From: Rhabdornis inornatus | Taxonomy: Eukaryota > Chordata > Aves > Passeriformes > Rhabdornithidae | DNA: 64,000 nucleotides | Direction of reading: 5' to 3' | Assembly (NCBI GenBank): GCA_013397075.1 | Contig: VWZS01007617.1 | Location: 88,381-152,380 of the forward strand | Part shown: piece after piece, positions 21,693 through 32,752 of the stretch | Numbering within the stretch: position 1 is the stretch's first letter | How the letters are laid out: each line of letters opens with the position of its first letter | Position numbers and translations under genes: made by a program | Notes under the pieces: generated by a model | Seen by the model: only the letters and a program-made list of their open reading frames with translations | Told to the model about the DNA's origin: nothing | Databases searched by the model: none

Positions 21693-22744
21693 AGCCCTGC
21701 TCCTGCTGCTCCTGCTCACATCCCAGCCCCTGCAGGGCCCGTATTTCAGTTTTATCCAGACTAATGAGTGCTTTAAGGATGCTGCCTATGGAAAACTGGC
21801 TCGTTTTTCTTCCTTCCCCGAGTGCTGCTGACGGACATTAATGGGGCTTGGAGCTGTTTCCCTGTCTCTGGTTTTAAAAAGCAGCCGGGGCTTAACTGGG
21901 GGAATTAAAAGGTTGACACCCAATTGTGCTCATTGATCACGGCCTCCCTTCATTAACTCTGAGTGGCTTTTGTGTCCCACAGCTCCTGTGGCTTTTGCAG
22001 GGCTGAGATCGGGCAGGAAAGGAGCAGAGAAAGCTGGAAATTAATCTGATGGAATTCCAGGCTGGGATCCCTGGGCAGGGACTGGGTGGGTCGGAAGGTG
22101 GATGGATGCTGGGGAGGGGGCTTGGAGAGCTCAGGGGGATGGATCTCAACAAAATGTGCTGCTCATTGATTCTATTTGATTTTATTTAGCTGTTGTATAG
22201 AATATATTCTATTATCATGTATAATATCAGAATATATTCGATTGTATTTAATGGGAATATTGGGCTGTAAGCTGGAGCTCTCCTGAACATGCTCTGCCCT
22301 TCCCAAGGGAATCTTAAGGATGATAAAACTCGGGCAAACACAACCTAAAACATTATAAAGATGACAAATGTTCCTGTTGATTATGATGAAACTTTAAGGG
22401 ATTTTTATCAGAAAATCCTGGTGGTGTAATTTTAATTTTTCATAAACTCTACCCTGGGTGCAGCTTCCTAAACCAGAGTGTTCAAACCCCACTGAGGTCT
22501 CTTTGTATCTTGCAAGCTGTTGTGGGCAACAAATAATATTAAAATTAATATTACATTTCTTTTGTTTCCCCTCTCCTGAGGGAGAGAGCACATTTTTCGT
22601 TTCCTCCTGCACCAAAGCTGTAATGTGAAATATTTCAGTGTGTGTGTGATGAATGGATTGCAGCTCCCAGCCCCAGGTCTGCCTTGGCACCATCTGTGCA
22701 TGGATTTCTCTGCAGGGTGAGGTTTCTGTTGGAGCAGGATCCCA
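21693..22744. other. Low-copy DNA, no gene seen
   Basis: 22165-22260 is AT-rich with repeated AGAATATATTC words. No exon or known repeat is recognised. Confidence 0.4.
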
Positions 22745-22880
22745 GGGAAGGGCTGGAGGCTCCATCCCTGGAAGGGCTCAGACCCCTGGGGATGAACCCG
22801 AGGGCAGGGATCAGTGCTGGGGGGGGGTTGGGCTTGATGGAGTTTTCCAACCTTAACCATCCTGGAATTCCATGGACAGG
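22745..22880 (+). mobile_element. CR1 fragment
   Basis: GGCTCCATCCCTGGAAGGG, GGGTTGGGCTTGATGGAGTT and TTCCAACCTTAACCATCCTG give the 3' terminus of another CR1 subtype. Confidence 0.65.
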
Positions 22881-22904
22881 GACAGGAGGAGAGGGAACGG
22901 CCTC

Positions 22905-23125
22905 AGGCTGGGCCAGGGGAGCTCAGGGTGGATATTTGGGAATAATTTCCCCATGGAAAGGGTGGGCAGGGATTGGAAGTGCCCAGGGAGGGTTGGATCC
23001 CCATCCCTGGAGTGTCCCAGGAATTCCTGGAGGATTCTGAGTGCTCTGGACAAGGTGGGGACAGGCACAGGGTGGCCTTGGTGATCCTGGAGGGCTTTTC
23101 CAGCCTCAGGGATTCCACAAAATAA
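22905..23125 (+). mobile_element. CR1 fragment, second subtype
   Basis: Contains CCCCATGGAAAGGGTGGGCA, GGGAGGGTTGGATCCCCATC, GTGTCCCAGGAATTCCTGG, GGACAAGGTGGGGACAGGCA and CTGGAGGGCTTTTCCAGCCT. It is the plus-strand equivalent of the copies at 56452 and 61872. Confidence 0.85.
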
Positions 23126-24550
23126 CACAAACAATGTCCTGGGATAGAAATCCAAGCTTTTGTAAGTCCTGGGGAGGAATTCAGGCTCTGTGCCCTTGTC
23201 AATCCCCAGCTCAGCTCTCACTGCAAGGCGTCTCCAGGTTTCGTTGTGGCACTAATTAACCATGGAGGCAGCTGCCGTTAATTATCCCTTGTAATGAGGC
23301 AGCCTGTCCTGCAGGCTCCTGCCAGCACCAGCTGCACATCTGGGAGCTCCCTGCTCACCCCTGGCACCTCTGCAGCAGCTGCCAGCTCCCTGTGAGGCTG
23401 CCCCACCTTCCCAAACTCTGCTGTGGGGCTGCAGGAATCCCCCAGCACTGCCTGGGAAGGGGAAAATCCTTGGGAATCATTTCTGGAGTTGTACAGGAGG
23501 CAACAGCACGGGCAGAGCTCTGCCAGGGGAGGTGCAAAGTGAGTGTAGGAATGGCCCAGCCCTCAGTGCTGAGGGTGTGTTACTTCCCCTAAAAACTTTT
23601 GGCCTGGTTTTTTAGCTTTTGAAAGGTTTTGAGCAATTTATTCTTCCAGCACAGCTGATCTTTCCTTTCTGCAACTTTATTCCGTGGAATTGTGGTTGGC
23701 ATTTGTTGTGAAATGCTGAATAACAAAGTTGTATTTCCTTTAAATTGCCTTTGCACACCCAGAGATCCTTTGTTCAAAGGAATGTGATTCAGGGAGATCC
23801 CTTCTCATCCCTCCCCAGAACCATTCTGGGAGTTAATGGGGGAGGTAATTGTGGCACCCCCAATCCCCAAACCACCAATATCTGAAAATTATGAGTGTGT
23901 GTGTGTGTGTTTAACAGGATAAACAAAAGCTGCAAAAAAGAGAGGGAAATCCATCAAACCCATCAACCCTTCTGCTTTGTGAAGATGCTAAACAGGAGTC
24001 ACTTTATCAAATAAAAACAAATGGCATTTTCATAACAGAGAGTAATAGGGGATTATTTTATTTGAGGCAGGAAATGATTGCCCATCTCCTGCAGGAGGCT
24101 GGGAAGTGATCTGCAGTTGTAGAACACAGAGCAGCCAGAGATACAATCACATTACCGGGCTTGTTGGAGCATTTGTTCCAATAAAAGCAGCGAGGGGCTG
24201 CCATCGATCACAGCTCTGAGCTGGGTGACACGGGCTCCTCTGTCACCTTTAGGCACGGCAAGGACTGCTGGTAAATAACTGCAGCTCTCTCCAGAACGGG
24301 GCTTTGCTCTTCATTAGATCAGAGCTGGAGCACAAATCCCCCTCTGATGGCTCTGGGCTGGGCTGGGGGCTGGGGGGGATTTGTTGGCTTCACTTCCACG
24401 CTTGGAAATGGGTCCTGAGCCTTGGGGGGTGCCTGGAGCAGGTCTGGGGAAATCCTGGGGTTCAGCAAGGCTTCAGACACCTTCCTGGGGCTCAGGTTTG
24501 GCAGCCAGGATCATGGGAAGGAGCACCATCCTTCCATGTGATTTAGGGAA
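23126..24550. other. Low-copy DNA, no gene seen
   Basis: A GT dinucleotide run lies at 23895-23910. 24100-24240 (GATACAATCACATTACCGGG, CAATAAAAGCAGCGAGGGGC) looks unique. No exon is recognised. Confidence 0.4.
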
Positions 24551-25000
24551 TTGTGCCCCTGTGCCCAGGTGAGCCCCACCTGCAGAGCTGCCCCAGCACA
24601 GGAGGCACCTGGAGCTGCTGGAGCCAGCCCAGAGCAGGCACCAAATGATCAGAGATGGAGCAGCTCTGCTGGGAGGGAAGGCTGGGACAGCTGGGATTGT
24701 TCACCTGGCCAGGAGAGGTTTGGGGTCACCTCACTGTGGCCTCACAGCACCTGAAGGAGCCACAGGAAAAAGATGGAGAGGGACTGGGGACAAGGCATGG
24801 AGGGACAGGACACAGGGAATGGCTCCCACTGCCAGAGGGCAGGGATGGATGGGATTTTGGGCAGGAATTGTTCCCTGGCAGGGTGGGGATGGAATTCCCA
24901 GATTTGCTGTGGCTGCCCCTGGATCCCTGGCAGTGCCCAAGGCCAGGTTGGACATTGGGCTTGGAGCAGCCTGGGACAGTGGGAGGTGTCCCTGCCTGTC
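24551..25000 (+). mobile_element. CR1 fragment, twin of 741 copy
   Basis: From CACAGGAGGCACCTGGAGCT to GGGAGGTGTCCCTGCC it differs from the 769-1163 copy at only about three positions by eye. It then stops abruptly at CCTGCC and joins unrelated TGTCTCTGTGAG, losing the 3' end that CR1 needs for priming. Confidence 0.9.
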
Positions 25001-25184
25001 TCTGTGAGAGCTGGCACTTGGTGAAGTGGCACCATGGCTTTGATTCACCATTTTTGGGGCCTGGAATTGGGAAAAAACCCTTAAATCACCTCTCTGATAA
25101 AAGTGCTGTTAATGTGGGAAGGTTGTTTTAGAGCAATGCGTGGTTTGTGCTGTTTGGTACCGAGAGGGGGCTGTGAAATCTGAT
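25001..25184. other. Low-copy spacer
   Basis: No feature is recognised. Confidence 0.35.
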
Positions 25185-25250
25185 TTTCACAGGACGTGCT
25201 GGGCTGGAAGGGACCCCCAGGGGTCGTGCAGGGCAAGCCCAGACACCCCA
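25185..25250 (-). mobile_element. CR1 3' end fragment
   Basis: TTTTCACAGGACGTGCTGGG followed by CTGGAAGGGACCCCCAGGGG resembles a reversed CR1 terminus that has lost its final octamers. Confidence 0.5.
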
Positions 25251-25299
25251 GCAGTGTCCCCCGTGCCTGGGAGCGTGGTACAAACACTGCTGCACCAAG

Positions 25300-25535
25300 G
25301 CACATACAGGTTGGGTGTCGGGAAGAATTTTTTCATGGAAATAATAATAGAGTTGGAATGCTTTGCCTGGGGAGGTGGTGGAGTCACCATCCCTGGGTGT
25401 GTTTATAAAAAACCTGGATGTGGCACTGGGTGCTGTGGGTTAGTTGAGGGGTTAGGGCTGGGATGGGTTTGATGATTTTGGAGGTCTCTTCCAACCTGGT
25501 GATTCTGTGAATTCCGTGAATTCTGTGATTCAGTG
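25300..25535 (+). mobile_element. CR1 3' end with terminal octamer repeats
   Basis: TCGGGAAGAATTTTTTCATG, GGAGTCACCATCCCTGGGTG, AAAAAACCTGGATGTGGCAC, GGTTTGATGATTTTGGAGG and TCTCTTCCAACCTGGTGATT lead into GATTCTGTGAATTCCGTGAA-type repeats, the CR1 3' microsatellite. The subtype differs from the 741-type copies. Confidence 0.85.
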
Positions 25536-25689
25536 AAACACTGTCTGAAGGAATTCCAGGTGATTCTGCTCGGGAAGGGGATGCTCAGTGCTGGGGAGCA
25601 GCAAAGCTTCCAGTTGGAGCAGGAGCAGCTCCCAGCCAGCCCTGGCACTGCCCTGGACCCCCTCCTGCCCCAGCAGCACCGGGATCCAG

Positions 25690-26048
25690 AGAGCTGGAGA
25701 AGGGAAATGTGGGATAATGGGATGAGCCTGAACTGGAGGAGGGAAATCTGGGATAATGAGATGAGCCCGAGTTGGAAGAAGGGAAATGTGGGATAATGAG
25801 ATGAGCCCGAGTTGGAAGAAGGGAAATGTGGGATAATGAGATGAGCCCGAGCTGGAGGAAGGGAAATGTGGGATAATGAAGTGAGCCCGAGTTGGAAGAA
25901 GGGAAATGTGGGATAATGAGATGAGCCCGAGTTGGAAGAAGGGAAATGTGGGATAATGAGGTGAGCCCGAGTTGGAAGAAGGGAAATGTGGGATAATGGG
26001 ATGAGCCCGAGCTGGAGGAAGGGAAATGTGGGATAATGAGGTGAGCCC
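25690..26048. repeat. 40 bp minisatellite, nine units
   Basis: GGGAAATGTGGGATAATGAG starts at 25702, 25741 and then exactly every 40 bp to 26021. The second half of the unit is ATGAGCCCGAGTTGGAAGAA with G/A changes. A 288-codon minus-strand frame with repeated HYPTFPF words is an artefact of this array. Confidence 0.95.
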
Positions 26049-26765
26049 AGGCAGGGTGATCCATGGAAGGAACTGCCGGGAGCTGGCCGTGCTCTGCCGG
26101 TGCCCCACAGCCCCGTGGAGCCAGGTTTGTGATCCCACCCCCAGCTGGCCTTGTCTAGCAGAAAACTGGCTTTGCCCAGGACTCTGAGCATTTCCACAGC
26201 GGGATTTTGGCTCCTCACGTTTGGCAGTTCAGGCGCTGACAGCCACACACCTGACAGAGATCCCAACATTAAAGCTCCTGTTCAATTTTTAATTGTGCTT
26301 TATGGATAAAAGAAGTCTCTACATCAGTGCAGTCTAATAGCATTGATTTCAGCATGCAGTTATCAATTATTATTCAGAATTCTCTGTTATCTCACTGCAG
26401 TTCCGCAGCCTGAGCTGGTAATTCAATGTTTCATGTGATAGCCTTTAACTACCATCACTGTCAGGAGTGAATTCCTGGGTGAAATCCCAGTTTTTTCCTG
26501 CTGTGCTCCCTGGGTAAATAAGGCATTTGTTGCTTTGACAGGGAGCTGATGCACTGAGAATCCCCTCACTTGTGATGCCGTTTGCAGAATCAGCTGATCC
26601 AGAAAATAACAGCTTTGAGCTGTTCCTGGGCTGCAGGAGGAATGGCTGCACTTATCCCATTGCAGGGAAAAGGGAAAAGCAGGAAAACTCCAGCATGGCC
26701 TGTCAAGTTATACCTGAGCATCGGTGGAATGCTGAATGTAGAGTTTATTCTATGGAAATGGAAAT
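26049..26765. other. AT-rich low-copy DNA
   Basis: 26270-26470 (TTTTTAATTGTGCTTTATGG, AGCATGCAGTTATCAATTAT) is unique and AT-rich, a possible conserved element, without proof. No exon is recognised. Confidence 0.35.
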
Positions 26766-26900
26766 CCCCTGGATCCCTGGCAGTGCCCAGGGCCAGGTTG
26801 GACACTGGGGTTGGAGCAGCCTGGGACAGTGGGAGGTGTCCCTGCCATGCCAGGGGTGGCACTGGGTGGGATTTGGGGTCCCTGTCCAGCCTGGCCTTGG
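26766..26900 (+). mobile_element. CR1 fragment
   Basis: CTGGCAGTGCCCAGGGCCAG, GGAGCAGCCTGGGACAGTGG and CCTGCCATGCCAGGGGTGG are kept. The 3' end after GGGATTTGGGGTCCC is lost or replaced by a short minus-like CCAGCCTGGCCTTGGGCACT. Confidence 0.85.
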
Positions 26901-27371
26901 GCACTCCCAAGGAAAAGTGCAATTTTGTTTCTCCATGAGGAAATCAGGGAAGGACAGTTCCCAGATGAAGCGTGCTGGGAGGGCAGTGAATATTTCCTCT
27001 TTCCAGCATGAATTATTCCTTTCATTTCCCCACTTCTCTCAGCCTGTTGTAACCATAACTTTATTTAAAAGCCGCTTTTCATTCCAGTGTGACTGCAGTA
27101 ATTTCTTAAAGAACATATTTTAATAGCTTGCCTATATGCTCAGGATTTCTGTTTGCTCCCATAATTGCTCCTTAATTATTTTCCAATTGCTGAAACAACA
27201 GTTTTCACAGTTTATTAAAGAGCCTTTTTGAGAGCGTTCCCCCAAGGCATTGTCAGGTTTTATGGCTGTCACTAAGAGCCAGAGTGAGTGAATAATCAGC
27301 ACAGGGGCTGGTGGCACCAGGAGTGGCGAGCTCTGGAGCCCTAGCTGAGATGTGGGACATCAGGTGGCTCT
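26901..27371. promoter_or_regulatory. AT-rich unique block, candidate conserved element
   Basis: 27030-27300 contains AACTTTATTTAAAAGCCGC, CCTTAATTATTTTCCAATTG and TTTATTAAAGAGCC with no repeat-family match. It is the kind of text seen in conserved noncoding elements, but only an alignment could show that. Confidence 0.2.
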
Positions 27372-27490
27372 TTAAAATGCTGTTTATTGTGTCCAGGTGA
27401 CACAGAAATTGATTTATTATTTAAAATGCTGTTTATTGTGTCCAGGTGACACAGAAATTGATTTCTTATTTAAAATGCTGTTTATTGTAT
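27372..27490. repeat. 49 bp tandem repeat, 2.4 units
   Basis: TTAAAATGCTGTTTATTGTG begins at 27372, 27421 and 27470. The units differ only at a few bases. Confidence 0.95.
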
Positions 27491-27590
27491 CCAGAGGATC
27501 CAACAATTCACAGGTTGTGGGTGACAACAGCCCAGCCCTGTCACCTCAGCTGTGGGTTTGTCTGAAGCCTCTCTAGTTCTGGTTACAATA
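27491..27590. other. Low-copy DNA leading into ERV segment
   Basis: Short stretch before the duplicated block. The sequence at its end (GGTTACAATA) is what precedes copy 1 but not copy 2. Confidence 0.4.
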
Positions 27591-28391
27591 TACTTTTTAT
27601 TGCTGAGCATTTTAATACATAACAATTAATACTTTTACTGTTATTTATAGCTTATTATGAGTACTAATATTACTGTATTTATGTCACTATTTTTTAATTA
27701 TAAAAAGTTAGTGTGTTACTAACTAGTGACACCAGTGTCTAGTGTCTAGTTTAAGCTAGAAGTTGTTTTTCAGTTTTCTCACAGCAGAAAATTCTGACAT
27801 CTTTTTTCTACTTGCAACACTGGCTTTCTTGTTTGCCTGTAAATTCTTTTTGCTTGGTAAAAATATCTTTTGTTTGAGGTGGATTTATCCTTTGCTCTGA
27901 GCCATAAAAACCCTTTCCAACTCATTTTACCCTTTGGCTTCTTAGTTACCCAGTAAAACTGGCTCNCCTTTGGCTTCTTAGTTACCCAGTAAAACTGGCT
28001 CAGCAATTCTCTTCTCTTCTATCAAAACTTGCTTTCATTTCTATTCCTTCTTCAGATTCTCCATCCAAAGATCTTTCTGCTACACACACACACACATCTG
28101 TGAGCCCTTCCTGTCAAAATTTTATCAACAGAGAGCACCAGGATGTTCCATGGGAACCTGGATTTCCTTCAGGGCAGGAGCCCAGGCAGATCCCAAATAT
28201 CCCAACTCCCACTGGGATAGAGGGAGTGTCCCTGTCCCTGGTGGTGCCTTTTTGGGGCTACCCAAAAACAGAGGCCTGACAAAATTAAAGGAATAAAAAG
28301 CTGTTCTATTTATTGAAGAGCCTCCAGGTGCATTTAGGTCAGACAAAACCCCCTGAAAACGAGCCACGGGTCACAGGTTTTCATATTTTTA
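27591..28391 (-). repeat. Duplicated ERV segment, copy 1 (likely artefact)
   Basis: Copy 1 repeats 28393-29157 almost base for base. It ends at TTTCATATTTTTA right before an N, cutting the LTR before its TATA region. It also holds an internal 35 bp repeat (CCTTTGGCTTCTTAGTTACC...) on either side of an N at 27966. Single Ns at repeat joins are typical of contig overlaps that were not merged. Confidence 0.9.
27966..27966. other. Single N at a 35 bp overlap
   Basis: The 35 bases before the N are repeated immediately after it. Confidence 1.
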
Positions 28392-28392
28392 N
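28392..28392. other. Single N joining the two copies
   Basis: It marks the exact junction between copy 1 and copy 2. Confidence 1.
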
Positions 28393-29157
28393 TACTTTTT
28401 ATTGCTGAGCATTTTAATACATAACAATTAATACTTTTACTGTTATTTATAGCTTATTATGAGTACTAATATTACTGTATTTATGTCACTATTTTTTAAT
28501 TATAAAAAGTTAGTGTGTTACTAACTAGTGACACCAGTGTCTAGTGTCTAGTTTAAGCTAGAAGTTGTTTTTCAGTTTTCTCACAGCAGAAAATTCTGAC
28601 ATCTTTTTTCTACTTGCAACACTGGCTTTCTTGTTTGCCTGTAAATTCTTTTTGCTTGGTAAAAATATCTTTTGTTTGAGGTGGATTTATCCTTTGCTCT
28701 GAGCCATAAAAACCCTTTCCAACTCATTTTACCCTTTGGCTTCTTAGTTACCCAGTAAAACTGGCTCAGCAATTCTTCTCTTCTATATCAAAACTTGCTT
28801 TCATTTCTATTCCTTCTTCAGATTCTCCATCCAAAGATCTTTCTGCTACACACACACACACATCTGTGAGCCCTTCCTGTCAAAATTTTATCAACAGAGA
28901 GCACCAGGATGTTCCATGGGAACCTGGATTTCCTTCAGGGCAGGAGCCCAGGCAGATCCCAAATATCCCAACTCCCACTGGGATAGAGGGAGTGTCCCTG
29001 TCCCTGGTGGTGCCTTTTTGGGGCTACCCAAAAACAGAGGCCTGACAAAATTAAAGGAATAAAAAGCTGTTCTATTTATTGAAGAGCCTCCAGGTGCATT
29101 TAGGTCAGACAAAACCCCCTGAAAACGAGCCACGGGTCACAGGTTTTCATATTTTTA
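28393..29157 (-). repeat. Duplicated ERV segment, copy 2
   Basis: This 765 bp copy is contiguous with a full LTR upstream (in minus orientation), so it is the better candidate for the real locus. It differs from copy 1 only by the 36-base insertion there and a small TATATC/CTTCTC shift near 28780. Confidence 0.9.
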
Positions 29158-29382
29158 TAAGTTTGGTCCATTTGCATATTGGGGGTCAATGTTCCAATTA
29201 CAGCTCCAGCTAATGAAGTCATTCACCCCAAGTTTGCTGCCCCCAAGTCACTTTTATTTCCATTTCTCAGGGCCTGAGGCAGCGAGGTGTCCTTGATTCC
29301 CAGCCTGGAGAGGAATTGTTGTGTCTGCCCAAAAACTGGGAAAGCAGCAGCTCACACTGGGTGTGGAGTTTGGAGTTCTACA
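29008..29382 (-). mobile_element. ERV LTR, 5' end of a decayed element
   Basis: On the minus strand it runs from about TGTAGAACTCCAAACTCC to GCCCCAAAAAGGCACCA. It contains ATTTGCAT-type octamer text (plus-strand CCATTTGCATATTGGGGG near 29168), a TATAAAAA near 29152-29160 and an AATAAA read from TTTATT. The region 28393-29007 lies downstream in the element's sense and is probably leader or internal sequence. A 63-codon frame there has no recognisable retroviral domain. No primer-binding site could be identified. Confidence 0.6.
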
Positions 29383-29517
29383 CTGAAGAATTGCAGGATT
29401 ACAAATATACATTAAAATACCATAAAATTTTAGAAATACAAAATTTTATAGAATAGAAATATTTTATAGAATAGAAAATGTGGATCAATGGGATCAGTGG
29501 CAGGGCTGGAATGGGAT
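29383..29517. other. AT-rich spacer
   Basis: Contains ATTTTATAGAATAGAAA twice in tandem near 29445-29480. Confidence 0.6.
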
Positions 29518-29675
29518 GGGCTCCATCCAGCCTGGCCTTGGGCACTGCCAGGGATCCAGGGACAGCCACAGCAAATCTGGGCACCCTGTGCCAGCCCTGC
29601 CCACCCTCCCAGGGAACAATTCCCACCCAAAATTCCATTTATCCCTGCTCCTGGCAGTGGGAAACCATTCCCCCT
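29518..29675 (-). mobile_element. CR1 fragment
   Basis: CCAGCCTGGCCTTGGGCACT, GGGAACAATTCCCACCCAAA and CTGGCAGTGGGAAACCATTC are reversed landmarks of the 741-type element. Confidence 0.85.
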
Positions 29676-30709
29676 TGCTCTCAGAGAGAACTTTTACGTC
29701 CTCTGACGACTTTGCAAAGTTCTGATACAGACAAACATAATGAGGGTCTCTAATTAGATTCATTTCCTCCCTGCTCCAGCCCCATGCAGGTTTAAACAAA
29801 TTACCTGAGAACAGTGAAACCAAACTCCCTCTGCCCAGATCCCAAGGATTTAGCAGCACTTGCAGTGCTTGCCCTTCATTTCTCACTCTTGGGAAGAGTT
29901 TTGTGTCTTTTTATCAGCTGGAGATGCAGAGATGCTTTACAGCCTCTCATCCCAACCACTTGCAGGGAAACGGCCAAGTGCAGTCCTTAAAAAGGGGTTT
30001 TTAGGAAAAAGAGGAGCTGTCTGTGTGTGTGGAATTGCTGGAATTGCTAAAAGCTCAAATCCTGGGAATTCTCATCAGCCTCAATCCCCCCCAGGCTGGG
30101 CAGTTCCAGCTGTGCCCCTCACCCCATGTCCCTTTTTGTCACCTCTGAACAATTCACTGACAGGAACCACGAATGGCCTGAATTCCTCTCTCCAGGGGAA
30201 GTTTGGGAACCTGGGCACCCCTTTAGAAATTAGGAATATTCATCTTTCAAATGATCTCACTTTCTAAAATTAATGGTTTCAAGATTCATCTAAAACTCAT
30301 CATTTCAGGAATGTCCCTTTCCCAAAGATGGAATTTTGAGGCTGTGCTGCTGCTCGGGGAATACTGGCCCCCAGCAGTGCATTTCAATCTGCAATAATGT
30401 CATTTTCCTGTGTGGGGGTGGCTGGCTGAGGCTGTGCAGGGGCTCTGGGCTCTGGGTGCTCTGTGGGATCCATTTCTGCCTCTCAGCTGAGATAATGGGC
30501 ACTCCCTTTGCATGGAGGATTCATGGCCAGAGCCACCCCCCTGCTGGCACCTGGATATTTAATTTTATTTTTTTAATTTTTGATTTTTTAAAAAAATTTT
30601 GATTTCTTTTTTAATTTTTGATTTCTGATTTTTTTCATTTTTTGATTGCATTTTATGGATTTTCCCATGCCCTGTTCCGTTGTGTCTCGTTTTCTTTTTG
30701 CCAAGGATG
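29676..30709. other. Low-copy DNA with T-rich tract
   Basis: 30555-30660 is a T-rich run with AATTTTTGATTT repeats. No exon or other repeat is recognised. Confidence 0.45.
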
Positions 30710-30930
30710 GGATTAAATATGTGACAAGGTATTTCTTGTTGGGACTCAGATGTTTATTAGTCTTTATTTATATTACAGTCTCACAAACCATGAGTTCTAC
30801 AGCGCTTCAAGCTACCAAACTAAAAATGGAGATGTATCTCTCTCTTGACAAGGCCTTTGAAGGATAAACTGTCCAATTAAGAAATGACACCTAAATTATT
30901 TTTGCTTTTAACCTGCACCACAACAGGAGA
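30710..30930 (-). mobile_element. ERV LTR fragment
   Basis: Its reverse complement shares TAATTTAGGTGTCATTTCTT, AATTGGACAGTTTATCC, CTGTAGAACTCATGGTTTG and AATAAACATCTGAGTCCCAA with the LTR at 9176-9660. Only the 3' half of the LTR is present. Confidence 0.75.
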
Positions 30931-31629
30931 ATTCTGGAGTGAGTCCAGAGAGAAATTTGCTCAAGTTAAGAGAGGTGGGAATCCATCTCTGAAGAGGGAA
31001 AATAAATTTTGGCAGCTTGGATGTTACTCCAGCAGCCAGCAAGTCCTTCCCTGCCCAGGGAAGGCAAAAGCAGAGAGAAAACTGCTCTGGGTGGCAGCAG
31101 GTACCCGAAATATTCCACTTGACATCCCTGGTGCTGCTGCATCCCAGGAAATGCTGCATTTAGGGACAGCAGAACGCTGCAGGAATGCTCTGGAGCTGCA
31201 CTGGAGCCCCACAGCTGCTGTAATGCACTACAGATAAAAGCTTTTCCCACTCTTTGCCATCTCTGCCATGAAATTCTGCTCGGCAGAGTTCATTTGGTAA
31301 TGCTCCTGCTGCTGCCTCAGCACCTGGGGGATCTCTGCCCTGTTCCATTCCCAGGCTCTGCCCAGCCTGCTTTTTTCTTTCCCCTGCTGAATAAATTGCA
31401 AATGCTAATTTCTGCTCTCTGGAAGGGAAGATTAAGGCAGCAGAACAGACAGGGATGCCAAAACATTTATGGAATGAGTTGCAGAAGTGAAACAGAGCCT
31501 GTGGATTTCCCACTGAGCTCAGAGCAGGACTCCAACCCTGAATTTAAGATCGAGACCTTTATTTACCCACAATCCAATTTAGTGCAAATACCTCATACCC
31601 AACATCTGTATTCTGCAACCCACTGCTGA
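30931..31629. other. Low-copy DNA, no gene seen
   Basis: No feature is recognised. Confidence 0.4.
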
Positions 31630-31940
31630 ATAACCCTTGAAAATGTTATTTTCTCTCGTTGCTGTGTGTACTTGCCCACGGTTCTTGCTAAATCACAGTA
31701 ATGACCCTAATTCCACGTGAAGGACCTCAAGCAAACTGTGTCCCCAAACTGATCTCCGCTCCCTGCACGGCTGCTCCACGAGGTTTTCATTCGTTTCCAG
31801 CCCATTTCCAGGCAGCCTCTTGCCAAATGAGCAGGGAAAGAGCCCCCTTCCAGCCGTGAGGCCAATATTTGCATGAGAACTCCTGCATTAGTGCTGAGCT
31901 GGGGATGGGAATTGCCATGGCAATGCTCACAGACCCTGGG
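31630..31940. promoter_or_regulatory. Candidate enhancer with octamer and X-box-like sites
   Basis: CCAAT at 31862-31866 runs straight into ATTTGCAT (POU octamer) at 31867-31874. The perfect palindrome ATTGCCATGGCAAT follows at 31911-31924, close to the RFX X-box GTTGCCATGGCAAC. An E-box CACGTG lies near 31716. The motifs are visible; their function is inferred only. Confidence 0.3.
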
Positions 31941-32364
31941 AGATGTTTGCTCCTGGGGAGCCAGCTCAGCTCTGTGGGGAGGGCAGGAACAGCTTCAGCA
32001 TCTCTCAGCAGCCCTGGGCAGCCTGGCAGCCCTTTTGGGCAGGGAATTTCCCCAAATATTCAATCCACACCTTGAAACACCCCAGGGCACTTAAATAACA
32101 CCCCTTGATGCCACAGTGTATAGCACTTTCTTGTAATTCTGTCTGGAATTATGTTTAGAGTGGATTGTGAAATCACCTGCATTCAATATATAGAAATATA
32201 AATGCTGTATTTTATTCTACTTTTGAAAAATAACTTCTATAGAGTCACATTCAGTCCTGCAGCCATTGGAGAGGTGATTTTGCTGCCTGGAGCAATCAAT
32301 TATTCTGCATTAAAGAGCAAATATTTGCATTAGGCAGGTGATGATCACCTGAGATGATCCCAGG
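31941..32364. other. Low-copy DNA, no gene seen
   Basis: A second octamer-like ATTTGCATTA is near 32325. Otherwise nothing is recognised. Confidence 0.35.
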
Positions 32365-32545
32365 GATGGAGCAGCTCTGCTGGGAGAGCTGGGATTGTTC
32401 ACCTGGGCAGGAGAGGTTTGGGGTGACCTCAGCGTGACCTCACAGCCCCAGGAAAGATGGAGAGGGATTTGGGACAAGGAATGGAGGGACAGGACACAGG
32501 GAATGTGGCACTGGATGGGCTTGAAGGTCCCTTCCAACCAAAGGG
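32365..32545 (+). mobile_element. CR1, internally deleted
   Basis: GATGGAGCAGCTCTGCTGGG, GGGATTGTTCACCTGGGCAG and GGACAGGACACAGGGAATG jump directly to GGCACTGGATGGGCTTGAAG and GTCCCTTCCAACCAAAGG. About 180 bp of the usual tail is missing. Confidence 0.85.
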
Positions 32546-32752
32546 GATTTTTTTCCAAAGGTAAAGAACAAGTTGATGCTTTTCCTGTGCTTGGTTTGTT
32601 CCCTCCCAGCTTGGATCACACCACAGGGATGTGCTCCTGAGACACCAACCCTGCCCAGCTCCACCCCCTGGGGCTGCTGGAATAACTCTGTAAATCTCCT
32701 TTGTATCTCCAGATGCAAATAAGATTTCGAGCCCAGTAATTTCAACCATTTC

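Noticed and set aside
25403..26269. 288-codon minus-strand frame with HYPTFPF words
   Set aside because: The 40 bp array has a length not divisible by three, so the same words appear in all three frames; this is not a protein signature.
27779..28006. Retroviral protein fragment in the 63-75 codon minus-strand frames
   Set aside because: I recognise no gag, protease, RT or env motif, and the frame is repeated only because the segment is duplicated.
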